Of a DNA stretch of 64,000 nt, positions 1-11,383 are shown piece by piece. The notes beneath the pieces are model-generated. The model worked only from the letters and a program-made list of their open reading frames with translations. It searched no databases and was not told where the DNA came from. Origin of the DNA: Capitella teleta. Taxonomy: Eukaryota > Annelida > Polychaeta > Capitellidae. Each line of letters begins with the position of its first letter. Position 1 is the first letter of the stretch. The stretch spans positions 162,319 to 226,318 of the forward strand of contig KB297448.1 of NCBI GenBank assembly GCA_000328365.1, given 5' to 3'. Made by a program: the position numbers and the translations under genes.

Positions 1-36
1 AAATAAACGATGTTGATACTTTGTATTTCTTTGCAG

Positions 37-1773
37 CGCTGACAACGGCGGCATCTCTTCGCCCTTCTTCATACCGGCAATGGCAGCGGGCCCTGCGCAA
101 CTATGAAGGTCAGTGTATGCCGCACAATATATCATCACAGGTATATCATTTTATTCGCGAAAAGAACTTTCGCATTTTAACGGCGATGAACAATGGAACA
201 GAACGAACAAAAACTAAGAAAAGAAAATGGTACATGTACATGGTGACATTGAATCACAGTGGTTTACCCGTTGGAACAAATAAACAAATTAAAAAAAATT
301 AGAAAAAAAAAATACCTTCGTAAGAAAAATTCATAGAGCTGTATGATAGTATTCGCTCATAAAGCAGGTCAATAATGGCCGAAACACTAGAAAAATCTTC
401 ATCGGTTAAATTAATATCACATGCTTTCAAAATGTTGTCTTTCATCTCTGATTTTCTGAGATCATTGGAATTGATAAAATTACGACACTTACTAGTACTT
501 TGATAATCAAACTCGTCTATTATCTGTGGCTATATTACTAGTACTATTGCGGCAAGTGTTTGCTACATACGAAACAACAAGATTCCTGTTTGATTCATAC
601 ACTCAAAAGAAATGTACAAATCAACTATTCAATCGAGCAAAAACATTCGGCCTTGACATTAAGAATGGAATAAATTTTGAGCTCGTCAATGGTGAAATAT
701 TGAGTACCATTTTACAGCACTTTTTTTTCCAAATTGAATTTAAATATTGCTAAACGGAGCCCCCTCTGATAAGACAAGATTATGATGGTAATCCTTATAA
801 CAAGTTTCACCAGGCAGATAAACACCTGCTTCAGGTGGTCAGGGTCACGAAAGAAACGAAAATTGCGCAAAAACAAAAACTGTGCGCTTGCTGCTCCGCC
901 TTCGGAATATGTAAATTGAGACGATATAGTATCATTTATATGCTAACTAATAATTATTTAGATTCTTCACAAATCACGTGGATTTATGCCACTGTACATT
1001 AATGTTGTTACCACGGCAACCAGAGTCCAGAGGCATGTTCTACGCGATATTGAATGAAAGATCTTAGCTGTGAGTGACTTTCGCACAAAATCAAAAAAGA
1101 AATTGATATTCCGCTTAGAAGATGAATGCAATTGCATAATGCCATTTTAAAAAAAGACTAAAAAGTGAAAGATAATCTGGAGAAATGCCCCACCGTATAA
1201 TCTGAGGCTGCACGGACATGATTGCAAGCACCCTCAACTTCTCGTGTAAATGCTGAATGGCGAGCTGTTTATTACATAACAGTAATAATTATTATACATA
1301 ATAGATACCAGGAATTAAAATTGGCCATAATGGGATGGAAGAAGGGGCCAATCATGCAACCGTTGATTCAGAATACTCAGTTGAAGCATAAGGTCACGAC
1401 ATGGACTTACTGACCGGCATGTAACTCAGAAAAATGGCTGGACATTCGGCAAATGCAGCATTAGGAAAGAAACGCTGTTTAATTGGGCTAATTCAAGCGA
1501 GGAATTAGGTAGAAATAATCGGTCATTGTCACGATTGCATTTTCCATTTCACAATTTCACAATGCCATAAAACAGGATATGCCCTTGGTACCTCTTGATT
1601 TCTTCATCTTGTCTTACTGAAGATGTGAATAAGCATTTCTTTTATTCTAATCTTAATTCTATTCAGCAGTGCCTATATTCCGAACCGGTGCGATACCCCA
1701 CTTCGAACCAGAAGACCCAAATGACGACATCGAAACAGCACAGCTCGTCAAATTCTTGGAATATGTCGGATAA
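37..1773 (+). CDS. 3' exons of an unidentified gene (partial at left edge)
   Basis: Two exons can be proposed. The first (37-108) follows a ttgcag acceptor and ends at a gtcagt donor. Read from its third base it gives a basic peptide containing SYRQWQRALRNYE. The second (1667-1773) follows a good acceptor (ttctattcag) and reads VPIFRTGAIPHFEPEDPNDD and on to ...VKFLEYVG before a TAA at 1771. The phases match (1 base + 2 bases), so the two may be adjacent, although further exons between them cannot be excluded. An AATAAA at 1789-1794, 16 bases after the stop, supports a true gene end. The C-terminal peptide is acidic and has no motif I recognise. The gene runs toward TRAF7, so the two genes are convergent. 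The second exon is the better supported of the two. Confidence 0.45.
316..523 (-). CDS. possible internal exon, unidentified protein
   Basis: On the minus strand an open segment of 208 bases lies between an acceptor (ccacag, just above 523) and a donor (GTATTT at 315-310). It encodes about 69 residues, including SEMKDNILKACDINL and SAIIDLLYERILSYSS, which looks protein-like and probably helical. No partner exon was found on either side, and it would lie inside the intron of the plus-strand gene described at 37-1773. The surroundings are AT-rich, so chance is a serious alternative. Confidence 0.22.
1007..1020. promoter_or_regulatory. RFX X-box-like palindrome
   Basis: GTTACCACGGCAAC matches the RFX X-box consensus GTTRCCATGGYAAC at all but one central base. 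A CACGTG E-box lies about 30 bases upstream (976-981). No start codon or first exon was found close by, so a regulatory role is only suggested by the motif. Confidence 0.3.
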
Positions 1774-1809
1774 ATTGACAGAAATGATAATAAAACGATT
1801 CCTATTTGT

Positions 1810-2922
1810 TAGTATACACACAGCCATCTAATGTTCTAAACTTTTTCTCGTCCTAGCATACCCTCCTGATTAGTGAATTTCTTTCAAGTTTTTTCGTGTA
1901 TTTTTTTTTTTTCCTTTTTTTCTTTTAGAGACAGACACCACGTTGATTTGAGGTGAGGATGGAGGTCTGATTGAGGCATCGCCTGACGACCTCCTCCTCC
2001 GTTCGCGTGTAACAAGACCTCAATTGAAACTTGAGTGTCGGGTCGCAGGGTCGTGGATTAAGCGCAGAGAGATGACGCAGGTGCTATTGATCTGTGGGGA
2101 TTTGCAGGATTGCGCTGGAACTGGAAGACGGAGAAATCGGGGCAGAGAACTGAACATTCAGAGCAATTAGTGATGGCCGAAGCTTCCGCTGCTTCAGGGG
2201 AGTATCGCATCACTATGGTTAATTTCATTAACTTATTGGCTTAAAAGAAGGCAGTGCGTTGTCGCACGTGACAAAACCTGACCAATTACACGTTGAGCTG
2301 CTCTTGACTGGTCAACTACCTGAAGGGGTGTTAATTGGTTAATCCTACTAGCCTATATAACTATCAAAGATATTACTGAATCACTAATAGCAATATTCAA
2401 AAGAGTAAAACTCCATTAATTAAAATTGGTAAATTTTGGTTGAATTACTTCTGCACACAGTGCAATTGTCAGGGTGAATTGGATTTCTGGATTTCTTGGG
2501 AGTGAAAGCTTGCGTACTTAAGCCAAGGGCTTCAATAAATATCTACAATTGGCTTCAGATGTTCGGGAAATTTCGCAATTCACCAATCACTAGATGTAGT
2601 AATCAATGCAGGCCATGACACCTGACAGGGGTCAATTTCTTCTGGAGTTCCCGTTACATTGCAAATTACACCCCCATAGGGAAGAGTGAGCTGTGAAATT
2701 ATTTTACGGTCACTTTTTGGGAACATAATGTGAATGATGGAAAGGGGCTATAAGGCCTAAGAGCCGTGCATGATGAAGAGTTACGCAGATGCCCATAATG
2801 TCATCTGAAAGTGTGGTTCAATGTGAGGTCTTCCTTCACTACATTTGTACTGACCTTGAGGCACCAAATAAAGAAAGGGCCTCCCAAATATATAATTAAT
2901 GATGAATGAAGAAGAAACTCAC
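1810..2922. other. intergenic stretch between two convergent genes
   Basis: A 1.1-kb interval with a T-rich tract (about 1898-1925) and otherwise unstructured sequence. I searched the minus strand for the expected last TRAF7 WD40 exon (an acceptor followed by codons for VW, and a closing TVKVW-like end) and found none. Confidence 0.5.
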
Positions 2923-5900
2923 CCTTAGAGATCGATCATAGGAAGCGCTGAAGACCTTAATTCCAGAGGAGGTGTTGAGCACAGCCAGAGCGTACACAGT
3001 GCCTGAGTGGCCGTCCAGGTGAGTCACTTGCTCAAAGCTGCTCAGTTCCCACACCTGGCAAATCAGACGTTAATCAGGAAAAACGAAGAAGCCTGAATAT
3101 CTTACGTGGATGCAGTTCTCATATGTGCCACACAGGATGTGGTGCTGGGTGATTGTGATCGAGTAAACGCTGCCCCCTGGCGTCTCTAGTTCTCGCACGC
3201 AATCCAAAGTATCGAGGTCCAAAATCTAAGACGGAAGTCTGATTAAGCAGAATGAATTGTGGGATTTTGTTCTTACTTTGATTGTTTGGTAAGAGCCAGC
3301 GAAGAGGTATTGCTGATTGGTGACGAGGGCCCGAACCCAGTGATTCAGTCCGGAGATCTCTCTCTTCAACTGCATGCTGTGCACATCCCACACCTGGGAA
3401 AGAACACGCAGCAATCTCAACCATCAACTCATAATTGAGTTCAAATCTAGACCTATTTGAACTTAAGTGAGTCTTATGTGGGAGTGGAATTATTTAGAAT
3501 TTCAAGAAAGTGCTTACGCTATTGAAACCAGAGGCAGACCAGAATAATGCCCAAACTGATTCAAAGCTCCACACAATACTGCTTTAAACAAGTTCAAGAG
3601 ATGGAGAAGCAAATTTGACAAAAGTCGCAGCTGCAACTTGGTAAAAATTGCAACCATTTCTTGAACCTCTAGATTTTGCAGACCTTTGCATTTAACAACA
3701 AAGTTTCTAATGAAGGTAATTTTTGGTCAGAAGACCAAATTCAGAGCTTTGCCATCACTGATTTTGATCAGAGGTGAAAAGTAGAGCCCAAGAATCAATC
3801 AACAATAATTTTGATAAGCAATTGAAGATGACCTTGATGACTTTGAGAGAACCGCTAAACAGCGACTGCCTAGCGGACACAAGGGTGCACACGGGATTGT
3901 CATGCGCTTGAATCGTTTTCTCCTTCTCAAAGTTCTCAATGTTCCAAACCTGAAATAAACGAAAAAATCTGAAGACACAGTCATAATGCAAGAGAGAACA
4001 ATGAGAGTTAGTTATGTTGGTGGCTAGTGAGGCGAGGCAGAATCCCTCACCAGGATGCACTGGTCCTGTGAGCCACTGTACAACTTGTTTCCATACACGC
4101 ACAAAGCAAGCACAATTCCTGAATGACCCTCCAGGGTTTTGATGCATTTGTAACTGCTGGCAGTATCCCAAACCTGAGAAAAGATGAGTTCCAATCATCC
4201 GAACATTTCGAGAGGAGTGCAAGAAGACCTTGATAGTTTTATCTGAAGACCCGCTAAAGAGGCATTCCTGGTGGACGCATAGGCACCAGACAGGGCCCTG
4301 GTGACCAACGAACGTCCCCTTGCACTTGAATATCTGCTGAGGATCATATGCTGCGAGGGAAATAAGAGCGACGATCGTGACTTCGGGCTACGTACCACCA
4401 ACTTGACCCGCTTGGTTCATTCTTTCTTGCAACTGGTCCATGTTTAGCTAATTAAAGATTCATTTTGACATTGCATTGTGGGGAATGATCACAAAACTCA
4501 CGTGTAATAAATCAAATTCACGGCGTGTTTCTCCCATTAAATCACCATGCTTCGTGTCTATGCAATCTGCAAGAATTTTTTATGTAAACATTATGTATAA
4601 AACAAAGCCTTCTCAGTGAAATTCTTATCAATCGGTGATCGTACACGAAACAACTCGCCTATTTTTTCCCCAAAATCTTTTTCCATAACTTCGAGTCGTT
4701 CTGAGAGTTTTCCCAACATGGAACGAAGGAATCCAATTTCCTGGTCCTTCTGCTCAACCTTCAGTTGCACGTCAGCCAAGCGCGACTCAGTCCGTTGCAT
4801 GAAATCCTTCATCGATTCGTACTGGCATGTCCGTAAGTGACCTTCAAGTTCCTCGTGATTGGCGACAAATGGACAACTGCCGGGACAGAGGACAAAAGGA
4901 AGAGATGAATGAAAAAAAAATATATATAAAAAATAAGAGGACCTGCTTACCCAAATCTACTATGCGGACATTTTATATGCTGACAAACTTTCAAATGATT
5001 TGGTAAATCCTGAAGTGAAAGAAATGAAATGCTGATAGAGAGAAGGAGTAAATAAGTGACAGAGAGAGCAAACCTTCTTCCTTATGGACGGACAGGCAGG
5101 GTTATTAGGACAGGAAACAAAAGCGTATTCACATTTGCTTTCATGTTCACTGGAATGATATTAGTCACAAAATGAAAGTCTTTTCTGAGGGGCTTACTGC
5201 CGCTGACTCATGCGTATGGTCACAGGACATCCGTCTGGGTCGACCTCGTGCGTAGAATCATCGTTGCCTAACCTCAAGCCATGCATGCAGTGGATGAACA
5301 GCTCGCCAATCTGCTCAGCAACAGCAATATTTGCCACAACCACAGAGAGATTCATACGATCCACAGGGCACGGTTCTGTAGGAGAAGCTTAAGGAGTGGG
5401 CCAACATTGAGATTGGAACCAACCATTGATTCTATCTAGGACACATCTACGGCAGAATGAGTGCTAAAGTGAAAATATAGATAAGAGAAAAAGATATTCA
5501 TGACTCCCTCCTCACCCCGCAAGAGACAATCACAGGCTCAGTGAAGACTTTGTTGCATAACAGACAGTAAAGTTTGCGATTCGGAGGCTCCGTGAAGAGA
5601 ACCACGCTGGCAGGAGGCGTCTGTCGTTCAGTATTGGCTGATAAATCTGATGAGAGGTCCGTGTTTCTCACCTCTGTACTGAGGTCAATGAACGACCCAG
5701 ACGAGCAGCTAGCTGATTCAACAGGAGGCATGGGAATGCCATTCACAGCTGAGTGCTCAGGCAATGAGGACGAGGTGATGTTCAAAGGAGACGGCATCTA
5801 CATGAGATTTCTATTATATTTCATTCGCAATGGAAGGAATGAGTGTAACAGTAGTCGACAATTCGGGACAAGTCAACACAAGGCACACAGAGAACTATGC

Positions 5901-6568
5901 AAGTGCCGGGGACAATACATCGTGGGGTACTTAGGGGCAAGGTCAATATATACAGTATAGGACTACATCAACATCCATTTCAAAACTAGTTTCTTGACCA
6001 ATGCTCGGTGGCAATTTGCTGAAGAAAGAAGAGTTACAGACTCATACTTTCATCATAATTCACTAACAATCAACAAAAGAGGAATAATTACAAAAGAATA
6101 CAGATAACTTGACAAATGGCCACTTTTCAAAGGAAATTACATGATATCTCTCGTTTCACTCCACTACTCTATCGATTAATGCAATGAAGTGTGGTCTGTT
6201 TTAGGAGCGGTTTTCATCACAGATTCTCGTGTGTCTTCATATCTGAGTGAAGACCTCGGTCCTTTGGCCGCCAAATGCCGACCCACAAAGGAGACCATAC
6301 TTACGTCTGAAACGGGATGAAAGCCGGAGTGAAGTCCATCCACATGGTCTTCATCTGAAGAATCTGACGTCAGTGGAGGAAGAGGAGCTGAAGAGAAATA
6401 CATCAACAAATATTAGCCTCATCGACAGATTTTTTAAACAGATGAAAAGGATGAGCAGGAATGAGCTAATTCAAGAAGACAGAACATACCATCTACGCCA
6501 TAGTTGTCAAGTATAATGGATGACGAGTACACACCAACAGACTCAAATGAGGTCTCCAAATATTTTGA
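2923..6568 (-). CDS. TRAF7: TRAF7-like E3 ubiquitin ligase (RING, TRAF zinc fingers, WD40)
   Basis: TRAF7 is a cytoplasmic RING E3 ligase that acts with MEKK3 in JNK/p38 signalling. Sixteen phase-compatible exons are visible, in gene order: 6568-6490, 6387-6305, 5797-5516, 5463-5424, 5375-5198, 5149-5074, 5009-4951, 4876-4647, 4566-4502, 4447-4396, 4350-4229, 4173-4051, 3949-3833, 3393-3277, 3225-3106 and 3054-2923, about 625 codons. Domains run: a Ser/Asp-rich N-terminus; a RING split over two exons (CLLC...SCG and HSFCRRC...CPVD); TRAF-type zinc fingers ([28 protein letters not shown]); a coiled coil ([17 protein letters not shown]); then WD40 blades including [20 protein letters not shown] and [12 protein letters not shown]. 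Human TRAF7 (about 670 aa) ends with one more blade, which is absent here. Reading through the 2922 donor adds only about eight residues before a stop. The true start is uncertain: 5797 is an ATG directly after a TAG that may instead be the acceptor joining the two upstream exons. Confidence 0.95.
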
Positions 6569-8235
6569 CTGAAAAGGAAGAAAGGAAACATGCTTTGGAG
6601 ACGCAAAATTAAAACAGAGGCACTATGAAAATAAAGTATAAAAGTCTACGCACAATCAAAAGCATGGGAGGATGGGAGCGGCTAAAATTAGCTTCAAATT
6701 TCTAATCAAGACTCAAATTTATTTCTGATGCAAAAGGGTAACATGAACAGAGAGGAAGTTCATTGGGAAATACATTTATTATACTTAACTTAGCAATGTT
6801 TATCTACACATCACATATCAATCAGTTTTCAGGACCATAAGGTTGAGAAAGGTGTTGCAAATATAATAAACAAAGTGACCAGGACCAATGACCGTTTGTA
6901 TGATGCTTCATATTGGGATGAACCTGTTTTGTGGAATAAAATTAAGTTAATAATTCCCACCTTTGAAGCCATTTTGTTGAGTGCACTTAAGTAAGATGGA
7001 GGGAGGTGAGGGTGCCACCATCACAAAAGGCAAATGAAAACTGAAATTATACAAATCAAAATCAGTCATCTGAAGTTAATGGAAAACTTGCATTGTTTGC
7101 ATCGTTGCATGCGCCTTACTTTTTAGATTAGAAAAAAATTAAACAAACAAGATATGTCACTAAAAGAATGACTAAAAAAATTATTATCTAGTCTGGCAAA
7201 CAGTTCTGGCAAATGGAGTTCTGAGGCGAACGGAAGCAGCTAAAATTTATCCAAAAAAAAGATAGGCTCGTCTCAGAACCATGCATATGACAGTGATCGG
7301 ACTGCAGCTATAGTGGAACCAGTCTGTAACGACAATACTGGGAAACTGATTCCAAAGGGTCCCTTAAGACTTGGTGCACCTTGAGCCTGCTCATAGCAGT
7401 GAGAAAGGTTAGCCTTTCTCACTGCTATGAGCTGGCTAATCACAAATTATATTAATTATAGTGATAAAATTAGTTTGAAACAGATTTCAAGGTGGTTTTA
7501 GCTAGTAAACGGCTTCGTGTTGAAGGTAAGTTATATACCACCACCATTTGCTGGTACGGTCTTCATAGAAAACTAAATTGTGAGCCTTTTTTGGGAAATT
7601 GAAAGTCAAAGAAAGTCATTCACTCATTGAAAGTCAAAGATTGAAAGAAGGGTTGCAGGCCAGATCCGGCACGTGATTTCTCTGGGTCTGGCCAGATGCC
7701 AACCCCTGTAGGCTGTTGTACGTGATACCTTTTTTATAGATTTTTTTTAATTTTTTTTAACTTATGAAAATGTGATATTTGCCCAAAGCAGGAGGTTAAG
7801 TGATTGTAGTGGTAAGCGTGAGGTTGGACGCCATAGCGTGATAGCGGGAGTCTCCCGCTATATCCGGGAGGGTTGACAGTTATGCTTATCAATTATTCAA
7901 TACCATCCTTATGATCCTATGGAGCAGCCAGTCAGCAGTCATCAGTGTTAGTGCAAGTGTCAGTGAGTGAATATTTACAAAAGCGAGGGGCACATCATCC
8001 AATTGAGGAATAAGGCATCACACTTACATAAATTATTTCCCTACCCAAATTGAATGTCGACCAAGGAACACTTCTCGACCGTAAAACGGAACATCAACAA
8101 AATTCCCTTCCACCATGATCGAACCAGATGATAAAATGGGGACGACTACCTGACATGAAAATGCTAGCGATGACATACAGGGAGCATTCGTGTTTGATAA
8201 AATTGATTCGCAATTTGCAAGTTCAGCTGTATAGC
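6569..8235. other. non-coding stretch upstream of TRAF7
   Basis: No convincing exon was seen. The stretch presumably contains the TRAF7 5' end and promoter. It holds a perfect 20-bp inverted repeat (7389-7432) and a segment near 7836-7875 (gatagcgggagtctcccgct) that is itself a short palindrome. Confidence 0.4.
7389..7432. repeat. perfect 20-bp inverted repeat with 4-base loop
   Basis: GCTCATAGCAGTGAGAAAGG (7389-7408) is followed by the loop ttag and its exact reverse complement (7413-7432). Transcribed from either strand it would fold into a 20-bp hairpin. No terminal duplication or coding context is visible. Confidence 0.85.
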
Positions 8236-8239
8236 TACT

Positions 8240-9397
8240 AGCTCAAGCTCCCCATGGCCTATCTAATGCCGCATAAATATGCTGCATATGGTCTGCCATA
8301 TAAAGCTAGCCTATCCTTATGAAAAAAACGCCTTTCACCAACAATAATATTACAATAGCCTACTAATTTTCACATGAATACATCACAAAACATCAATACT
8401 AATCATTTCTCGCGTTGACACTTCTAAAAATATTCAGTTTTCAACTTTTTGGACGACACTTTCCTGACTTCCAAGAATGGCGGATGTTTACATTGCACAA
8501 CATTCGCCGCTGCCTGGACCCCGGAGTTACGCCGATATAGTCGCCAAGTCAGTCACTTAAGTTTCAAGTTGAGTCAAGTCGAAACACTTTGACTGGGTCG
8601 ACTTAGTCTTCGATTAAAAAACGCAAGTTTCCGCCGATAATGTTCGAAAAAATTAAATAAATACAGTTGCATACATGTATGAAAATACCTAAACAAAAAG
8701 GGAGCACCCCTGAAATATATATCCAGATAGACTCTTCCGCATTTGAGGCAGAAAGTGTACACATGAATGTAGTAGTAGTAGGCATATACTATAGGGAGCA
8801 CTTTAACCTCGCACCCCTAATAGGAGAGTTTATTATATTATTACTTTTTTATGCAGAAACTCACGAAAGTGATGAAAAGGGAGAGGGCAGGATCCTGCTA
8901 GATCCCTTTATTGAAACACTGTATCTATTTCTACTTGTATCTATAGCAAATAATTTTGTTTTATTCTTCATAGTACAATTTGTATTATCAAATCCTTTAA
9001 CCGTTGTTTATATACCATTAGTAACAATGTTATTGAGCTTGTAGTGTGCAAAAATACTAGTAATTGAGGGAAACGTACCATTCTAGTAATTAAACCGCCC
9101 CTCCTTCTTTTTTGAATTTGCTTGTATAATTATGGGCAGTATACATTTACATGTAATATCACTTTGTGAATTACTATAGTTCGCAGCATGCAGGAATACT
9201 TATGGGAAGTCGCCAATTAAGTCGATTTTTAAGAAAAACCAAGATAATTTTTAAATATCGACTAAGTCGCCAAGTCAGTCAATTATAATCAAAGTTAGTG
9301 GAAATGCTTAAGCTCAGTTGACTCCGAGGTCTACCGCTGCCAACATTTCTCTTTGTAAAAGTAAGGCGTTGGGGATATGAAAAGAGTTCAGCAGTAA
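8240..9397 (+). repeat. dispersed repeat, copy A (split by a hAT-like element)
   Basis: Bases 8240-8514 and 9342-9397 match 28945-29322 in the same orientation. Shared landmarks are ATGCCGCATAAATATG, CTAAAAATATTCAGTTTTCA and GATATGAAAAGAGTTCAGC. The two parts are separated by the inserted element at 8515-9333. The repeat has no visible reading frame and unclear termini. It is an unclassified family present at least twice in the window. Confidence 0.8.
8515..9333. mobile_element. hAT-like non-autonomous DNA transposon
   Basis: The element starts TGGACCCCGGAGT and ends with the complement of TAGACCTCGGAGT, giving 13-bp terminal inverted repeats with two mismatches. Perfect 8-bp duplications ccgctgcc (8507-8514 and 9334-9341) flank it, the target-site size of hAT elements. 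The related repeat copy at 29261-29275 lacks the insertion and serves as an empty site. Motifs built on AAGTCG recur near both ends (for example gtcgccaagtcagtca near 8540 and 9270), as expected for hAT subterminal transposase sites. An open frame (8667-9044) reads VVVVGIYYR and vaguely recalls a LINE endonuclease, but no hAT transposase is present. Confidence 0.85.
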
Positions 9398-10440
9398 TTC
9401 CCTATCTCTTTGGTGAAGCACCAGAGCTTTTTGGCTATTCTTTTTCCACCACACACATGGAGCTCTTCCATGAAATCCCAGAAACCGGATTTCTGGGATT
9501 TATTCAATCCTGTGCTATGGTGGACCCAGTACAAATCCAACGATTTTAAACAGCTACTCGGCTTTGATGAGATAAAGGCATAGGCGCTCTTCCTGCTGGA
9601 TGACATCTTTGCACATTTGGAGTGAAAGACCGAAAGAGGCATAAAACTTAATTTTTTTCTTTTGTTCATTTACTATTTATAATTTTGTCTTGCCAATATG
9701 TCACTAAAATTACCGCCAGTCAAACAAACATACGAGAAATTCCGCTCTTTCAAACGGCCACTAAAGATAGCGCTATTGTTCAAACATTGAGCGTGCCCAA
9801 AAGAATATACACGTCTGCATTTAGGTGAATGCAGGATATCACTCAGGGAAGCGAGAGGGAACAATGAATAATGATGACAAAGAGTCGCATGCATTCTCCA
9901 AGATAGCGGTTTATCTATATTTTAATGTTTATTATAGAATTTCTTTTTTGAGAAATAAATTCTATATGTCGTTTTGTTTTATTTTGGTAATTTTCTCAGC
10001 AGCATAAATGAATGATGGCGGCACATGTACATGGCGGCTAGCCATTTTATCACGACTGACTGATGCTCAGGCCTCCATGGTGGTAGCTGGTGGCTCACCG
10101 CGTTGGCTTAAGGGTCTACCATGCAGTAGCATAGTCTCAAATACACTACCCTACCTGCTACTGCTCTGATATAATATTTCACGGCATACAATCTGACAAT
10201 ATTTATGAAACAAGATTTCATTAAATAAGGTAAATTCTCTGTTAAAATTGTAGGTGGGACTACAGAGTAGAGACCCTTAATTACCATCATTATCAGACTA
10301 TAAGATCTCCGGGTGGGACCAGAGTGTGCAGACTTGCAGAATGGAAAAAAAAATCATAAATGGAATCAAGGAAAAGTTTATATGTAAAAAGTTTTTAATG
10401 TATATACTTTATGAATATAATGTATTGAAATTAAAATATC
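9398..10440. other. unannotated AT-rich stretch
   Basis: No gene or terminal-repeat structure was recognised. Short open frames occur on both strands without splice signals or protein-like composition. Confidence 0.35.
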
Positions 10441-10444
10441 CCAT

Positions 10445-10785
10445 GATCTCTCCTATGAAGACCGACTAAAACGTCTGAAACTTTCATCCATGTAATACAG
10501 ATTTCGAAAAGGAGATAAGATTCAGCTTCTTAACAGTTTGCATGGGCTGTATGACTGTAACCCAAAAGCTTTGGGAATCTGAAACAACAAAAACATTACA
10601 AGAGGCCATAAATTCAAACTAGATAAAATAAGATGCAACACCACCAAATGGATGAAAGCTTTCTCTCACCAAGCCATCCAGAACTGGAATGATCTCCCAA
10701 AAGAGGTTGTCGATGTCGACTCCATACACTCATTCAAGAACCTTTTAGACCAATCATGGATGACTAAAAATATAAACGCTGTCTA
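10445..10785 (+). mobile_element. LINE 3' coding fragment (CR1/L2-type reverse transcriptase tail)
   Basis: Translation gives the usual C-terminal signature of CR1-type ORF2: LSYEDRLKRLKL, then (after in-frame stops) ITRGHKFKLDK, then HQAIQNWNDLPKEVVDVDS and IHSFKNLLDQ, ending at a stop near 10785. At least two stops interrupt it, so it is a dead fragment. It is followed by an A-rich tract (10806-10850). Only the 3' end of the element is present here. Confidence 0.75.
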
Positions 10786-11155
10786 GCCACAACACATACA
10801 TACATAAAAAGAAGAAACAAGAAAAAAAAACACCAACAACAACAACCAAGGAGCTATCAACAAAACCTAGTCCTTCAACGTCAGAAAAAGATATGTATGT
10901 ATGTAATTAATTTCTCTATAACTATTACGGCAGAATTGCAATATCAGTGAGCAAGATATAGAGCTCTACATATTCTTTCATCAGCACTGTTGTATCATTA
11001 AAATATTTACAATGCAACAACAAAACAATTAAATGGGTTCATATGAATAACTATTTATTATAGAGTAAAGTGTAAAAAGCTGCAACTGTTGAATGCTGAT
11101 GAAAACTTATGCCAAGGGACATGGCATTGATCATGAAACTTTAACCAAAAATAGA

Positions 11156-11380
11156 AAAAAAGAGATTATGGAAACAATACCTTGAGACTGGAAATCAAAC
11201 CACCCACCAAGATCATTACAGAACAAGAAACCAAGTTCGGCAGCTAACAAGGAAGAACATGAGAGAGCTGGAGAAGAACTTTGCCAAAGAAGCTAAAACA
11301 AACCCCAAAAAATTTTGGCCGCACACAAATCAAAAAACTAAATACAGAGAAACGATCCCACACCTTTTGAAAACAGATAC
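11156..11380 (+). mobile_element. LINE fragment (segment between endonuclease and reverse transcriptase)
   Basis: One frame reads RLWKQYLETGNQTTHQDHYR and NMRELEKNFAKEAKTNPKKF, ending FWPHTNQKTKYR. This is the charged linker that precedes the reverse transcriptase in CR1/jockey-type LINEs. It is cut off by the pogo-like element beginning at 11384, which probably inserted into it. Confidence 0.65.
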
Positions 11381-11383
11381 AGT

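Noticed and set aside
8461-8555. Short plus-strand peptide beginning MADVYIAQHSPLPG
   Set aside because: It spans the junction between the dispersed repeat and the hAT-like element, so the frame is accidental.
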